From Norana najaformis (Eukaryota > Annelida > Clitellata > Crassiclitellata > Hormogastridae), in assembly GCA_964023275.1 (NCBI GenBank), contig OZ029917.1, positions 22,616,488 through 22,680,487 on the forward strand: a DNA stretch of 64,000 nt, written 5' to 3'. How positions within the stretch are numbered: position 1 is the first letter of the stretch; the number at the start of each line of letters is the position of its first letter. Positions 24,898 to 35,337 of the stretch are shown one piece after another. Both the position numbers and the translations under genes were made by a program. A model generated the notes under the pieces. That model saw nothing but the letters and a program-made list of their open reading frames with translations, did no database searches and was not told the DNA's origin.

Positions 24898-25240
24898 GCC
24901 AACGACGACGACGACGATGATGATGATGACGATGATGATGACGATAATTCTGTTTGCGCTGCCGTTACCCATTAACGGATCGCGTTTCAAGGAAGCTCCA
25001 AGAAGTCATTGGCTCACAACTGCTGCGGATGCTGCTAATGACGGTGACGATAACGACGACGAAGATGATTATGACGATAATGATTATGACGATAGTGATT
25101 CTGAGTATTGATGCTGGTTATGAGGATGATGCTGATGATGATGATGATTGCGATGAATTCATGAAAATGATAATGATGATGAATTCACGAAGGAGGTGGT
25201 GATGATAGTGACTTCATGAAGGAGGTGATGATGATGGTGT
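24898..25240. repeat. Degenerate (GAC/GAT)n trinucleotide region
   Basis: Runs of GACGACGATGATGAT are interspersed with non-repeat sequence. GAATTCATGAA/GAATTCACGAAGGAGG is partly duplicated near 25155-25230. Frames are Asp/Met-rich artefacts. Confidence 0.8.
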
Positions 25241-26719
25241 TGATGAAGAATATGTTGGGCAGGATGGAATGAATGCTGTGTGGTGGTTATAATGCGACAG
25301 GATTAGTCAGCTTAGGTTAGGATTTGGCTGGAATTACTGACCTGATTGAATTGGCTCAGGTATTATGAATAATGGCTGACTATAGTTTTATCGTATAACA
25401 ATGGACAAGGCTGGGCAAAGCAAACTACATTTGGCCATACTTAAGAAGCAGACCGTCTAAAACCAACAATTTATAGACAGATTGTAATATTTCCAAGTTG
25501 TTCTTACACACGTCACTGCATGCAGCACAACAAGAATAACCACACAACAGGACAACTTTAAAGACAGAGGCAGAAACAGACACATAAATAGAGACAGAAC
25601 CAATCAGAGACACGCAAAGAAGACAGAGCGAGAGAAACTGGAAAGACAGATGTTAGATAAGCGGTCAGACAGACAAATGTGCAGTCAGACAGACAGACAG
25701 GCAGGCAGACAGACAGATAGGTTGAGAAAGGCACAGACAGACTGTGATAAAGAGAGATTCAAGTGCATGTATACAAACAGGCAGACAGACATAGACAGAA
25801 AAATATAATAGAAGAAGCAGATTAACGGAAGCCGTCTCTTAGCCAACGACTCAGACCCTAGAAGACACGAATTCGTTTCTGGCAAGAGACAGCACATCTC
25901 TCTCTGCTGAGTCCAATTGCGGGCTATATATGAAGTAGACCATGGAAAGCATTTCACGTCAACACAGTCCATTTGTCGGCATGACATTTCCTTGAAAAGA
26001 AATCATGCGTGAAGCCAAGATACTCGGTTACCATAGCAACCAATAAGCCTGTAATACATTCCGCACGGTGTATACAGCCTACTGCACATTTCAACGTAAA
26101 CGCCAACAATGCACCATGGTGACATTGTGACATATTTATACAAAATCGATCTATCTACAGCTTATGTAAATCTATAACTTATAGGCACATACATATATGC
26201 GTAATAGCGTATATATATATATATATAAGAATATGGTCCTCCAGAAAGCGGCCCATCCACGTTCATTCCCAAAATGCGATTATTCTTTGTTGAACGCATC
26301 CATGCTTTCGTGCAATAACCGTCGTCAGAGGAACCATTTCGTCCTAAGCGCCAGGCACTCAATCCACACTGCACTCACACTGACCTGTATTCTATGATAA
26401 TATATGTTGTGTATAAAATGAGGATAAACTGCGTCTCGACCTGGCCTTCCTATACTGCCTCGCCTTGTTGACATCATATTATTTATTAGTTTGTGATCTG
26501 ATGTCCATGGACTGTGTGTAGTCTGAAGGTGTCAAGAGGTGCAGGAGCTACGATGTACTGATAATATAATGACGCAGAAGGCTAGTCCGCCAAGTGCCAG
26601 AGGCTTACTACTCAGAATCAGCAATTAATGGTTGTTGTGTAGACCTATCTTACTCATTTGGCCGAGTTCTACGTGTGTGCGAGAGCATGCTGATGCTGAT
26701 GACTTTCCAGTTTTCTGAG
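25241..26719. other. Intergenic with AGAC-rich tract
   Basis: An AGACAGAC/GGCAGACAG tract lies at about 25620-25800 and a short TA run at 26210-26226. No gene-like frame. Confidence 0.5.
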
Positions 26720-27360
26720 GTGTCGACGATCTTTGTAGTTGTCAGTGGTCGGGCATCTAACCATCGATTGCCCAATTTATAGCGTAGCGTTAACTCGAGA
26801 GAAAAACACACAGTCCTTGATTTTCTTAATTATAATTAAACGAACAGTTCAATCACTAGAGGACTTGAATCGTCACAGTTTCTGAACGCACTAACCTATC
26901 AACGACACTTGCAACTCAAACTTTCAACTTAGCACACGACAGACCATTTCTACAAAATCTTCGCTCTAAAGTGCTTTTAACAATGCATTTGCGTCAGCTT
27001 ATATAAGCCCTTTACCGCCAAGATGGCAGACAGATACAAACTTGTTTAGAAAGCCTCCCACTATTGCGCAATCGTTGGTTTTTCTCAAACCTCCTGACTC
27101 ATCACAACGCAGGCCGCGCAAGCACCCAGGGAATATAATGCGCGTCGGCCAGAATCATTGCTGACGTCAGCACGCCTGCACGCAGGGCACCGCCAGCCAG
27201 TCACACCACCCCAACACGTGTTCCACTCGTGCTACAAGGCGCACCCACTAACCGTTAAGCACGTAATTCGCGCGTGCACAAGCAAATAAATAATCCGGTT
27301 ACTCATGAAAATTTTCTATAAAAATGCGAGCTTAAAACTTGCTGACTAAGTGGCAAAATA
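26720..27360 (-). mobile_element. LTR-like block, copy A
   Basis: It shares ordered blocks with 56030-56430: AGCGTTAACTCGAGA, AAACGAACAGTTCAAT, GTAAGCACGT-like and CGCGTGCACAA stretches, and a TTTAAAACTT-CTGACTAA end. Similarity continues past the TATAGC/TGTAGC boundary (26785 here, 56074 there) into flanking sequence, as expected for an LTR plus the start of an internal region on the minus strand. A TTATATAA box lies near 27000. The orientation is an inference, and no second LTR is seen. Confidence 0.55.
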
Positions 27361-28267
27361 TTACGTTCACACAGCATTATTTGCTGATGAACTTGTTATT
27401 CTTAATGAAATTTAACATCCCTTAGGCTAACGAGTGCAAAGCTTTTGGGAGGTACCTAAAAGTTGCAATATTAATTGTCCAGATACATACCCTGCATACC
27501 TACACACGTCATAAAGTTAAGATTTGAACGAGAATAGTGCAGTGCAGACTTAGAAATCGAGGGCTTTTGTAAAGGTATAGAAAAAAAGCAAGACTCGTCA
27601 CAGTATAATTGTAGAAGCAGATTGTGAGAAGTAAACTGAACGTGTACACACCTGCATTTATGCAGGAAACCCCTCAAAGATGATGGGCTGTAGACCGCAG
27701 ACAAGTAATTAACGCTGAGAACTCGGATTTGATTTCGTGAAGCGCCGGTGAACAAACTAGTCTTCCGGACGAGGGTTTTAGTTGCCTCATACACAAAATA
27801 AATGTAGGCTTAATTTCAATTTTCAGAGTCTTATTTTAGAAATGCTCTGAACTGCTTTCTGGCAAACGCCCGAGCTGCATGACTATAGGCGACTGTGCTG
27901 TTCTGTGAGCACTGTCTTTTGCCAGCTCCTATGTTATGTTAGCTCTCTATTACAAGAAAGTTTGATGATACTCTTGTATGAAATATGATAGCGCTGGAAG
28001 AGCTGCTCTTTCCCCGCAAATCATTGTGAACTGTGTGCTATAGCCTACTGAGTCACAAGTGACTATATACGAAGAAGAACCGCAGTCAATTCTGACCGTT
28101 TAGAAGCAATCGAGATGGATGATTCTCTGTGGTCTCTGGAGCTGCTATGCTCTTCGACGATATAAGACCAAGCGGCTATAAAACGCTGTGGGTTGACTTG
28201 CAAATATTTAGCCAGATTCTGACATAACTTCGCTGCCTTCTAAATTCAACCGATTCAGGATCCTTTT
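27361..28267. other. Intergenic, nothing recognised
   Basis: The 107-codon minus-strand frame 27471-27794 has no motif I recognise. Confidence 0.35.
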
Positions 28268-28590
28268 CTGTGTGTGTATCGATATGTGTGTGCATGTCTA
28301 TGTGTTTGTGCATATGTGTGTGTATTGTTTATGTGTATGTGTTTGTGCATATGTCTGTATACTGTTTATGTGTATGAGTTTGTGCATATGTCTGTATATT
28401 GTTTATGTGTTTGTGCATATGTGTGTGTATTGTTTATGTGTATGTGTTTGTGCGTATGTCTGTGTTGTTTATATGTATGTGTTTGTGCATATGTCTGTGT
28501 ATTGTTTATATGTATGTGTTTGTGCATATGTCTGTATATTGTTTATGTGTATGTGTTTGTGCATATGGGTGTATATTGTTTAGGTGGATG
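28268..28590. repeat. ~37-bp TG-rich minisatellite
   Basis: Units of the type TTGTTTATGTGTATGTGTTT followed by GTGCATATGTCTGT repeat with a 37-bp period (GTTT landmarks at 28327, 28364, 28401), with some shortened units. They stay open in all three plus frames and create a spurious 176-codon frame. Confidence 0.9.
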
Positions 28591-28799
28591 CATGCGTACT
28601 GTAAAAGAAGCGAATACGTCATTGTGTATAATGTCAATCCGGTTTGCATCCGAGATTAGCAATATAGAGCTGCAAGTGACACATTCTGATAAAGGTGTGT
28701 CTATACGGCCTACTGCGTCTACAGACCTCGACTGGACGCTGATAAAGCAGCCACTTGTGAACGGCATTGGCAAAGAAGAAGTAGAACGAAGCAAGTGTC

Positions 28800-28975
28800 G
28801 CTGACTGCGCGAACAAAGGCAAAGAAACGAGACTTGGTGCGAGATTTCTTCGAAGGCCAACGCTGCAGAACGAACGTGCTCTGTGAGCAAATATCGCTAA
28901 AGGCGGGCGGCGCGTGCACGCGCGCACCGACTTACGCGCGCGCACGGCTTTATTTGCGGACACTCGATGTCTACG
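28800..28975. other. CpG-dense patch
   Basis: Locally rich in CpG, with GCGCGTGCACGCGCGCACCG near 28911. It stands out from the AT-rich surroundings. It could be a promoter-like island or alternating purine-pyrimidine DNA, but I see no gene attached. Confidence 0.4.
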
Positions 28976-29084
28976 ACGGTTATTACCAGACGGTTTTTCA
29001 CAAAAAAAACTGCAATCGAATGTTATAGATGTTGTCGTTCTTCTATCGATAAACGATCTCGCTTTAGCTCCATAGGCAGGTTTA

Positions 29085-29340
29085 GGTGAGTGGTGTCTGG
29101 ATGGATGGGTGTGTGGATCGGGGATAGGTTATGATGGGTGTATGGATTTTTGGTGGTGGGTGGGTTGTGGGTAGTTGGGTTTTCTTAGATAAATGGATTT
29201 TAGGTAGATGGATGTGGGTTGGTTTACGGGTTTTATGTAGGTGGTTCGGTTTTGAGTACTTGGTTTGTGTGGAATATGGATTTTAGGTAGATGGGTGGGT
29301 GTCTTGGGTAGCTGGCTTTGGATGGGCTAATTTTGTGTGG
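29085..29340. repeat. Degenerate GGTTTTAGGTAGATGG-like repeat
   Basis: G/T-rich units with ATGGATTTT, AGGTAGATGG and GTGGGT motifs at irregular 30-40 bp spacing. A decayed minisatellite. Confidence 0.6.
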
Positions 29341-29559
29341 ATGCAGCTGATGTAGTGTAATGTTATATAATTGTAATGTAACTGAACTTATAGATCATGA
29401 TCTAAGCTTGTGTTCCTGACGAACTCTACCGTCGTTTAGGCCTAGGCCTCCTGTGCTCGACTAAATGATGTTAGATTTCATCAGAAACAAGTTCATCTAT
29501 AAACAAATAATGTTTGAATAGTTGGCAAAGTGGCTACACTGGAGAGCTCTCGCACACAA

Positions 29560-29790
29560 GTAGAGCATGGTCAACGGATATCCATCCAAAGTTGGCAGTT
29601 AACACCATTTTCAGACCAATAACGAAAGCCTAACGGTGCATTCTCAACACACGGTTACGCTCGTCGACTGGTACTTGATAGGTTGATGGTAGAAGACGCG
29701 GTAACCGGATATTCCTCCCGCCACCTGGTCTGTGCAGGACAGGCATCGTCAGTATCCGGACGGTTGCATATAGAATGTCCACGTGCTGGA
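29560..29790 (+). repeat. Repeat related to the 3' half of tail family A
   Basis: Resembles 57600-57780: ATCCAAAGTTGGCAGTTAACACC against ATCCAGAGTTGACAATTGATACC-type sequence, then CACACGGTT, then CGCCACCTGGTCTGTGCA against CCCACCCGGTCTATGCA. Confidence 0.55.
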
Positions 29791-30295
29791 CTACTGACGC
29801 CATTTAAAAGACCCATGCTCGTCGTTGCTGACGCAGTAAAGCTCTTGATCCATCATAATAATCTTAAATGTCGCTCTGTCTCATTAAATGTCTTGGGTCG
29901 TGTAGCCGCTCTCTTCGTGCCCACATACAATTGGGGCAATCTGGACAGGGTGAGCAGCGCAGGGACGATCGTTGTTCTCCATTTGAAGGATCGTAAGTTG
30001 TCCAAGCAACGCATTTCATTCATGTAACGATACAAACGGTGACACTCCCACAGTCATGCTGGGGATTGAGCGCATGATATAGCAGAACGGACCAGACATC
30101 GGGCGCCATATCAATTTTCCGACCGCGGTGCCACCACATCTTGGCGAAGAAGTTATTGCATATGACAGAAGAGATTACGTTGATAATCATCAGTCAGAAC
30201 AGCGGCAACGATCGTTCAATGTTGAGAGACGACCGCTCAGTTTTTCCAATTGCAATCAAGCACGTCATAGACACGTCAGAGGTAAACACGTAAAT

Positions 30296-30297
<2 letters not shown>

Positions 30298-30326
<29 letters not shown>

Positions 30327-30395
30327 TATACATATATATATGTCGTATCTATGTGTCATACATATACATATATGGATGAATATATATATATATAT
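30298..30395. repeat. (CA)n and TATA-rich simple repeat
   Basis: About 13 CA units followed by TATACATATATA sequence. Confidence 0.9.
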
Positions 30396-30527
30396 ATGAC
30401 ACGAACATGCGTCGAATGTTTAAGCCGATCGTTAGGGTTTCAGAACGTCAAGATCACTCGTTGACAGTGAGGTTCCTATGGCTTTTTCACTATATGACCA
30501 GACTGTATAAACGGACATCCACGTCAA

Positions 30528-30624
30528 CTCTGTCTGTCTGTCTCTGTCTGTCTCTGTCTGTCTCTGTCTGTCTCTGTCCGTCTATGACTGTCTCTGTCTG
30601 TCTTTGTCTCGGTCTGTTTTTGTC

Positions 30625-30657
<33 letters not shown>

Positions 30658-30665
30658 ATCTCTCT
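30528..30665. repeat. (TCTG/TCTC)n pyrimidine-rich repeat
   Basis: CTGTCTGTCTCTGTCTGTCT units leading directly into the RT fragment that follows. Confidence 0.9.
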
Positions 30666-30669
30666 GCAG

Positions 30670-31240
30670 GTACTGATTTTACGAACTGCTCCAGAGTCGT
30701 TTGGCGATATTTATCACATGACTGCTGTGACCTATGTTCGTTCCTTCATCATGATGCACTTGGACTATTGCAATACAGTCCTTGCAGGCCTGCAGAAGTT
30801 CGAATTCGCCAGCTTCAGTCCGTCCTCAACTGCGCCGCCCGGACCCTCCATGCCAACTTGCAAAAGTTGTCTAACATATTTAAACTTCTTGCGAAAGATG
30901 CTGCATTGGATTCCCACTGAAGAGAAAATTAAATGCAAGGTTCTTCTTATAGGGAGAGCATTGATAGTCGGTTCGGCCCCAGAGAACATAAAATAGTTCC
31001 TTATTCCTATCTCGAACCAACCGGGTCGACAAACAATGAGTTCTGCGGCCGGTGGAGATCTTTGTAGTTCGCGCTACCGTTCAACGGCTCGGGCACACCG
31101 TACTTCTTCGTATATCGGATTATCCTTCTGAAACAATCTACCTAAAAAAATTCGAACTCTTTGGCCCAAAACGGCTAGAGAAACATTCTCGATTTGTTTT
31201 AAGACGCACTTTCTAAGAGATATTAGATAGTCAAGTTGCA
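30670..31240 (+). pseudogene. Non-LTR RT C-terminal fragment
   Basis: Plus strand: MTAVTYVRSFIMMHLDYCNT and VLAGLQKFEFA, then LRKMLHWIPTEEKIKCKVLL, then after a stop a SNQPGRQTMSSAAGGD segment, YIGLSF-NNLPKKIRTLWP and ETFSICFKTHFL. The order SRLDYCN - LHWLP...I..K - W..LP - F...LKTHLF is the standard C-terminal region of L2/CR1 RT. 5'-truncated, with an in-frame stop at 30994-30996. Confidence 0.85.
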
Positions 31241-31269
31241 TCGCTTTTGTGACGTTCTTGAAATGTGTT

Positions 31270-31325
31270 TAAGTATACGTTAACACGCCATTTTCCCATC
31301 GCTACGCGAGGAATCGTAGGTGAAA
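31270..31325 (-). repeat. Dispersed repeat family D, copy 1
   Basis: GTTAACACGCCATTTTCCCATCGCTACGCGAGGAATCGTAGG, seen again at 48605-48680, 52770-52842 and, weaker, 55128-55185. The other copies begin with (TAAG)n on the plus strand. Confidence 0.7.
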
Positions 31326-31854
31326 TCCATGCTTTCATAAAAATGCGCGATTTAAGTGCCTCGATGCAGTTAAATTTTTATATCTTCTTGCCTGTACCGT
31401 ACTGCATTAGACAATAGTTATATTTTGTACGAAAGTTATAACGTGGCCTATTTCTACATAGTTTCTTTTCTTTTTGTATCGAGTTCTTCTTGTCAAGAAT
31501 CTCCTTTATCACCTAAATTCGTACAGTTTCTCCAAAGTATAAATTTCAAGTACATATTAACAAGTCATCACTTTGAAAGCCTAACATAGTCTATATACAG
31601 TCAGAACACGTGTGTATGTATATCAGTTTGGCATATTTATTTCTGCTTGCTTGAACATGTGTCTGAGACAAAAGTATAGTGAAGTGCGCATGTCCACGAA
31701 TGGACGCCTAAGTGGTACGTGTGTTCAAATTATCCTTGAGTCATACACTACAGCGTCATCTACTACAGCCTGATCATTAAAATGCTGACTGATACAAACA
31801 TACGTCTGACAAATACAATGGTACATTCAACAGGCATATACTGTATATAAGTGA
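31326..31854. other. Intergenic, nothing recognised
   Basis: AT-rich, no gene-like frame. Confidence 0.4.
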
Positions 31855-32142
31855 AGTAAAGTATCCCATATCCCACAAGTGAGACGTATGGGAAGCTCTC
31901 ATCTCCTTTTCTTGGCTCTTTAGACGGCAATGGACGAATCTCATGGTCCTAGACACGGAGCCAGTGCATCGCAGGACTTGCCGTTTACTTCCCAGCTTAT
32001 GCCGCTACCAAATTATACTACTTGGTGACCACGGCACGGTGTGACCAAAAACAACTTGCTCTGCAGGGTCGTTACACGGAGTCGAACCAGCAACCGCATG
32101 ATCACTGACCATACCCGTTACCGATAGACCACCGTGCCGAAG
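31855..32142 (-). mobile_element. tRNA-derived SINE, family 2 copy 1
   Basis: The minus strand starts GGCACGGTGGTCTATCGGTA (A-box region) with B box GGTTCGACTCC, then a ~200-bp body and an end that includes GATATGGGATACTTTAC. A full-length relative of the same size and orientation lies at 42404-42690. Confidence 0.8.
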
Positions 32143-32288
32143 TATATATATCCACCTTTATTGCTGTGATATATATAATATTAATCATGTATATAACTTC
32201 AAGCTATAATTACTTATCAGTATATATATAGTGATCATAGTCTTAAAATATATATATTTTATATGCGTATACTATATGTGCATGTCAA

Positions 32289-32495
32289 ATGTACACATAT
32301 ATATTAGATGTTTTGACGTTGGCCAAATGCGATCTGGAAACGCACAATCAAAGACGTCCATTGTGTGAGCTGCTCTCAGCCCTTCAGTGCTTTGTGAAGC
32401 TGAAGATTCCTAAAAAGGCAGGTGATGCACCATTGAAAGATATTGCTGGCTTAATCGTGTCTGAATTGCTTATTCAAATGACTGCGCTACAGTAG
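32289..32495 (+). CDS. Candidate short terminal exon, unknown
   Basis: The frame from about 32316 reads like protein: CDLETHNQRRPLCELLSALQ, then CFVKLKIPKKAGDAPLK and IAGLIVSELLIQMTALQ, ending with TAG immediately followed by TAA. Composition is balanced and not repeat-driven. No upstream exon or start could be linked and I do not recognise the family. It may equally be a TE remnant. Confidence 0.25.
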   Translation: MYTYILDVLTLAKCDLETHNQRRPLCELLSALQCFVKLKIPKKAGDAPLKDIAGLIVSELLIQMTALQ

Positions 32496-32744
32496 TAAGA
32501 TTAGAATTTTGTAAAATACATAGACAATATAAGGAGGCGGAGACAGGTTTTGGTACTGGCGATCGAAAATGTTTTCCTACACACCACCAATTTCCAATTA
32601 AGGTGTCTCGGCAAAACCTATCGCGTTTTGCAGAGCTCGAGAGTGACCTTCAAGGTGGCTGGGTCATGGAGCGCAAGAATCCTGGAATACCATGGCTGCC
32701 TGTCTGGTTGTCTGTCTGTGTCCAAATCTGTTTCTGTTTATCTC

Positions 32745-33345
32745 TATTGTAATTGTAATTGTAACTTGAGATTTATAAAGCGCCTCTTAGAGGATAAACT
32801 CAACAGAGGTGCTTCCGACCCGAAAAAGTAAAATCACTGTTGAACAGTACAGTCTTCAGGCGCCTGCGGAACACTGAGAGGGGGAGAGAAAGGAGCTCAA
32901 GTCGCAATTCTCGAGGGAGACGATTCCAGCAAGTGGGACCAACGTAGGCAAAGCTTCTGGACTGGGCTGCAGCGGTACGCATGCGAGGGACAAACAGGAG
33001 ATCTTGAGTGGCCGAGCGAAGGTTGCTACGGCCCGGCAACGAGGAGACCAAAGTGCAGAAGTCAATGAGGTAAAGGGGAGCAGAGCCAAGAACACAATTG
33101 CGCGTGAGGGAGAGGATCTTAAAGTGGACAAGCTGCTGGACGGGGAGCCAGTGAAGAGTGTCACGAATATAAGGCCATACTTCGGAATGTCCCCTATGAG
33201 ACGAGCAGCAGAGCTGAGCACAGATTGTAGCTTAGCAGTGTTGGCAAGCGATAGGCCGGTAAAGATGGCGTTCCCAAAGTAACCTGGTGCAAATGAGGGC
33301 ATGGACCAGCGTGGAGATAGCGTGAAAGGAAAGAGTATCTATACA
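32745..33345 (-). pseudogene. Non-LTR RT C-terminus with tail family A
   Basis: Minus strand: YFGNAIFTGLSLANTAKLQS, SSAARLIGDIPKYG, then a frameshift to TQDLLFVPRMRTAAAQSRSF, AYVGPTCWNRLPRELR and FRRRLKTVLF near 32830. The 3' UTR holds GATTTATAAAGCGCCTCTTA (plus-strand reading) and ends in (ATTGTA)n at 32746-32765. This copy links the tail family A core to an L2/CR1-type RT. Confidence 0.85.
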
Positions 33346-33718
33346 TAATTTATTAAATACTTTGAGGCATAGGCCTAACTGATATACAAACTGGTCATTC
33401 CGAGCGGTTCATGGCTCATATTTCTATATTACGTATATACATATATATCGCATTTATTGGATTTATCATCGCTTATGAAGATCAAGCCTTCATCTTTCCT
33501 CCAGACGGTCATTTGTTTTAGTGGGCGATTATAGGCAACGAAGATTTCTACCGCTAAGAGCCTCTCACGGCTGATAAAACAGCTATTTGGAACAAGTGGC
33601 AGTGATACGGAGGAGAGGCAGCTTAAGCAGACACGAGAATTAATCGTATCCGTTTAGAAATTATAAACGATTCAGAAATAACGCAGCAGCCAAAATCTAA
33701 TGCTGAATGACATCAATA

Positions 33719-33811
33719 CAGAATATCTGCTGTATAGTGTCGTTGCATTTGAAGATTGAAGTGGTCTTCAGTCTTCAAATGCAACGCCTCTTTACAGCAG
33801 ATATTATTCTG
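33719..33811. ncRNA. Long hairpin (foldback or miRNA-like)
   Basis: The left arm (33719-33761) and right arm (33766-33811) are near-perfect inverted repeats of 43 and 46 nt around a TGGT loop. The TTGCATTTGAAG/CTTCAAATGCAA core is perfect, with a few internal mismatches, a G:U pair and a 3-nt bulge. Arm length resembles a miRNA precursor, but the 4-nt loop is shorter than usual, so a foldback element is equally possible. Transcription is unknown. Confidence 0.6.
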
Positions 33812-33839
33812 TTACTCGGACTTCACAGACGTACATGCT

Positions 33840-34012
33840 ATTGGAATTGTATTGTAATCAGAAATTTGCATAACGCCGCATCAAGATAAACTGATCAGAG
33901 GCGGCGCTCTTTATCCCGGTTTAAATTATGTTAAAGTTCATAAACAACAAAAAATTCATCAGTTAGCAAACAATGCTCAGATAAGATGATTGATGAGCAC
34001 ATTCACTGCATC
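33840..34012 (+). repeat. Tail family A, long copy 2
   Basis: ATTGTATTGTAATCAGAAAT, ATAACGCCGC, GGCGGCGCTCTT and AAACAATGCTCAGATAAGAT in the same order as at 12092-12330. Confidence 0.6.
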
Positions 34013-34271
34013 TGATACTACAAAAATTATTGTTGAATTTATTAAGCACCACTATCTAATGAATAAGCATCAGTCGATGTCGCTGAGCAATTTGTGTGAA
34101 GCACTTGCTCAAGGTCCTTACACACACTAACCGTCTCAGGGAAGGCTTAAACCCTCACACTTCGCGTTGCAATGCGAGCGCTCAAACCAATCGGCTGCTG
34201 TGTCATACAATAACACACAAAAGCCACACGAACTGTATGGCTGTTGGCAATACTGGTTTTCTTTCATTACC

Positions 34272-34512
34272 AGATAGTTGATGCCTGTGAGGTGTCTGGC
34301 CATGTTAATGTTGGCGATCCGCTGGAGGAGGCATTAAGTTTCCAGTAGTGTATCCTGGTCGAGTGGAATGCAACCATCCACTCGAAGTACGGCAGGGAGA
34401 AAGAGGCCGCGCTTCGTCGGACGCTTTTTACCAGCCTCGCAGCTAAAGATGACGACCCATTCACGGTCCAAAACAAGACCACTATGTCAGTCTTCCAGTC
34501 TTACCCAGCCCA
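34272..34512 (+). pseudogene. Candidate pseudo-exon, unknown family
   Basis: An excellent acceptor-like sequence GGTTTTCTTTCATTACCAG ends at 34271. The following frame reads IVDACEVSGHVNVGDPLEEA, then after one in-frame TAG (34348-34350) NATIHSKYGREKEAALRRTL and VQNKTTMSVFQSYPAQ. It is protein-like in composition. The stop, and the lack of a linked upstream exon, suggest a decayed exon or gene fragment. Confidence 0.3.
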
Positions 34513-34550
34513 GTAGCTATTAGAACATAGGCTGCTATTAGTCATATCAT

Positions 34551-35011
34551 TATGATCCATAGGCCGAGAGCCCGTAGGTGTCCACTGCATGCATTGTCAC
34601 TTGTCTCCACAGTTCCAGATCTTGTGCTGTTCTTATCAAGGCGTGCAAGTCTTGCTTACACCAATCCCTTATATCATCTGTCCACTCCCTGTTAGGTCTT
34701 CCTAGTCTCCCATTTCCGTCCATAATTCCCATCATCAAGCTTTTTATTTTTCTACTGTCATCCATCCTGCATATATGTCCAAACAAGAGTAATTTCCTTC
34801 TCATTATTACTTGTATAAGATCTTCTTTTATGCTCAGTCTTCTTCTGACCTCCGTATTTGTTACCTTCATTGTCCAATTCAGATGTAATATTCGTCTATA
34901 GCAGTACATTTCAAATGCTAATATCTTATCTTTATCCGTCTTTTTGATTGTCCATGCCTCACATGCATACAGAGCTGTGCTGAACACACATGTTTTCAAG
35001 ACATTAGTCAT
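34551..35011 (-). mobile_element. I/Nimb-type non-LTR RT C-terminus, open 153-codon frame
   Basis: The uninterrupted minus-strand frame contains LKTCVFSTALYACEAWTIKK, KILAFEMYCYRRILHLNW, RRKLLLFGHICRMDD, and GRLGRPNREWTDDIRDWCKQ. These match the post-RT C-terminal region (LYGCETWTL - FEMWCWRR - LGHI.R - GRPR..W.DD) of endonuclease-RT proteins widespread in invertebrates. The 5' side is cut at about 35015, typical of target-primed reverse transcription. The absence of stops over the whole retained part suggests a relatively recent insertion. Confidence 0.88.
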
Positions 35012-35337
35012 AAGATGCCTCTAAATGCGCTATATACAGTACATGTTCGATTACTATGAATTAAACTGAATGACATCGGATTACAACACCATCGTAACAT
35101 CGCATTTCATTTCATCTGATTACACTATTCTACTGTGTGAGTGGAAAATGCGACCTCTATAACTGTTACTTATATATAATTACGAATTATTCACCGATAC
35201 AAGAAAATTCAATGAATTTTAATATTGACTGTAACGGCTAACGACTTTTTAAATCTTGGATAGCCCATGCAAACTAGCTTTCAGTGACAGGACAAAAAAT
35301 AAAATCTTTACTCCAAAATAAGAATTTTGAGCTAAAT

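Noticed and set aside
28274-28804. 176-codon frame resembling a Cys/Tyr-rich secreted protein
   Set aside because: It comes from the 37-bp TG-rich minisatellite. All three plus frames are open and look alike.
28634-28963. Cluster of overlapping 66-115 codon minus-strand frames
   Set aside because: They overlap in different phases over a CpG-rich patch. None shows motifs or splice signals.
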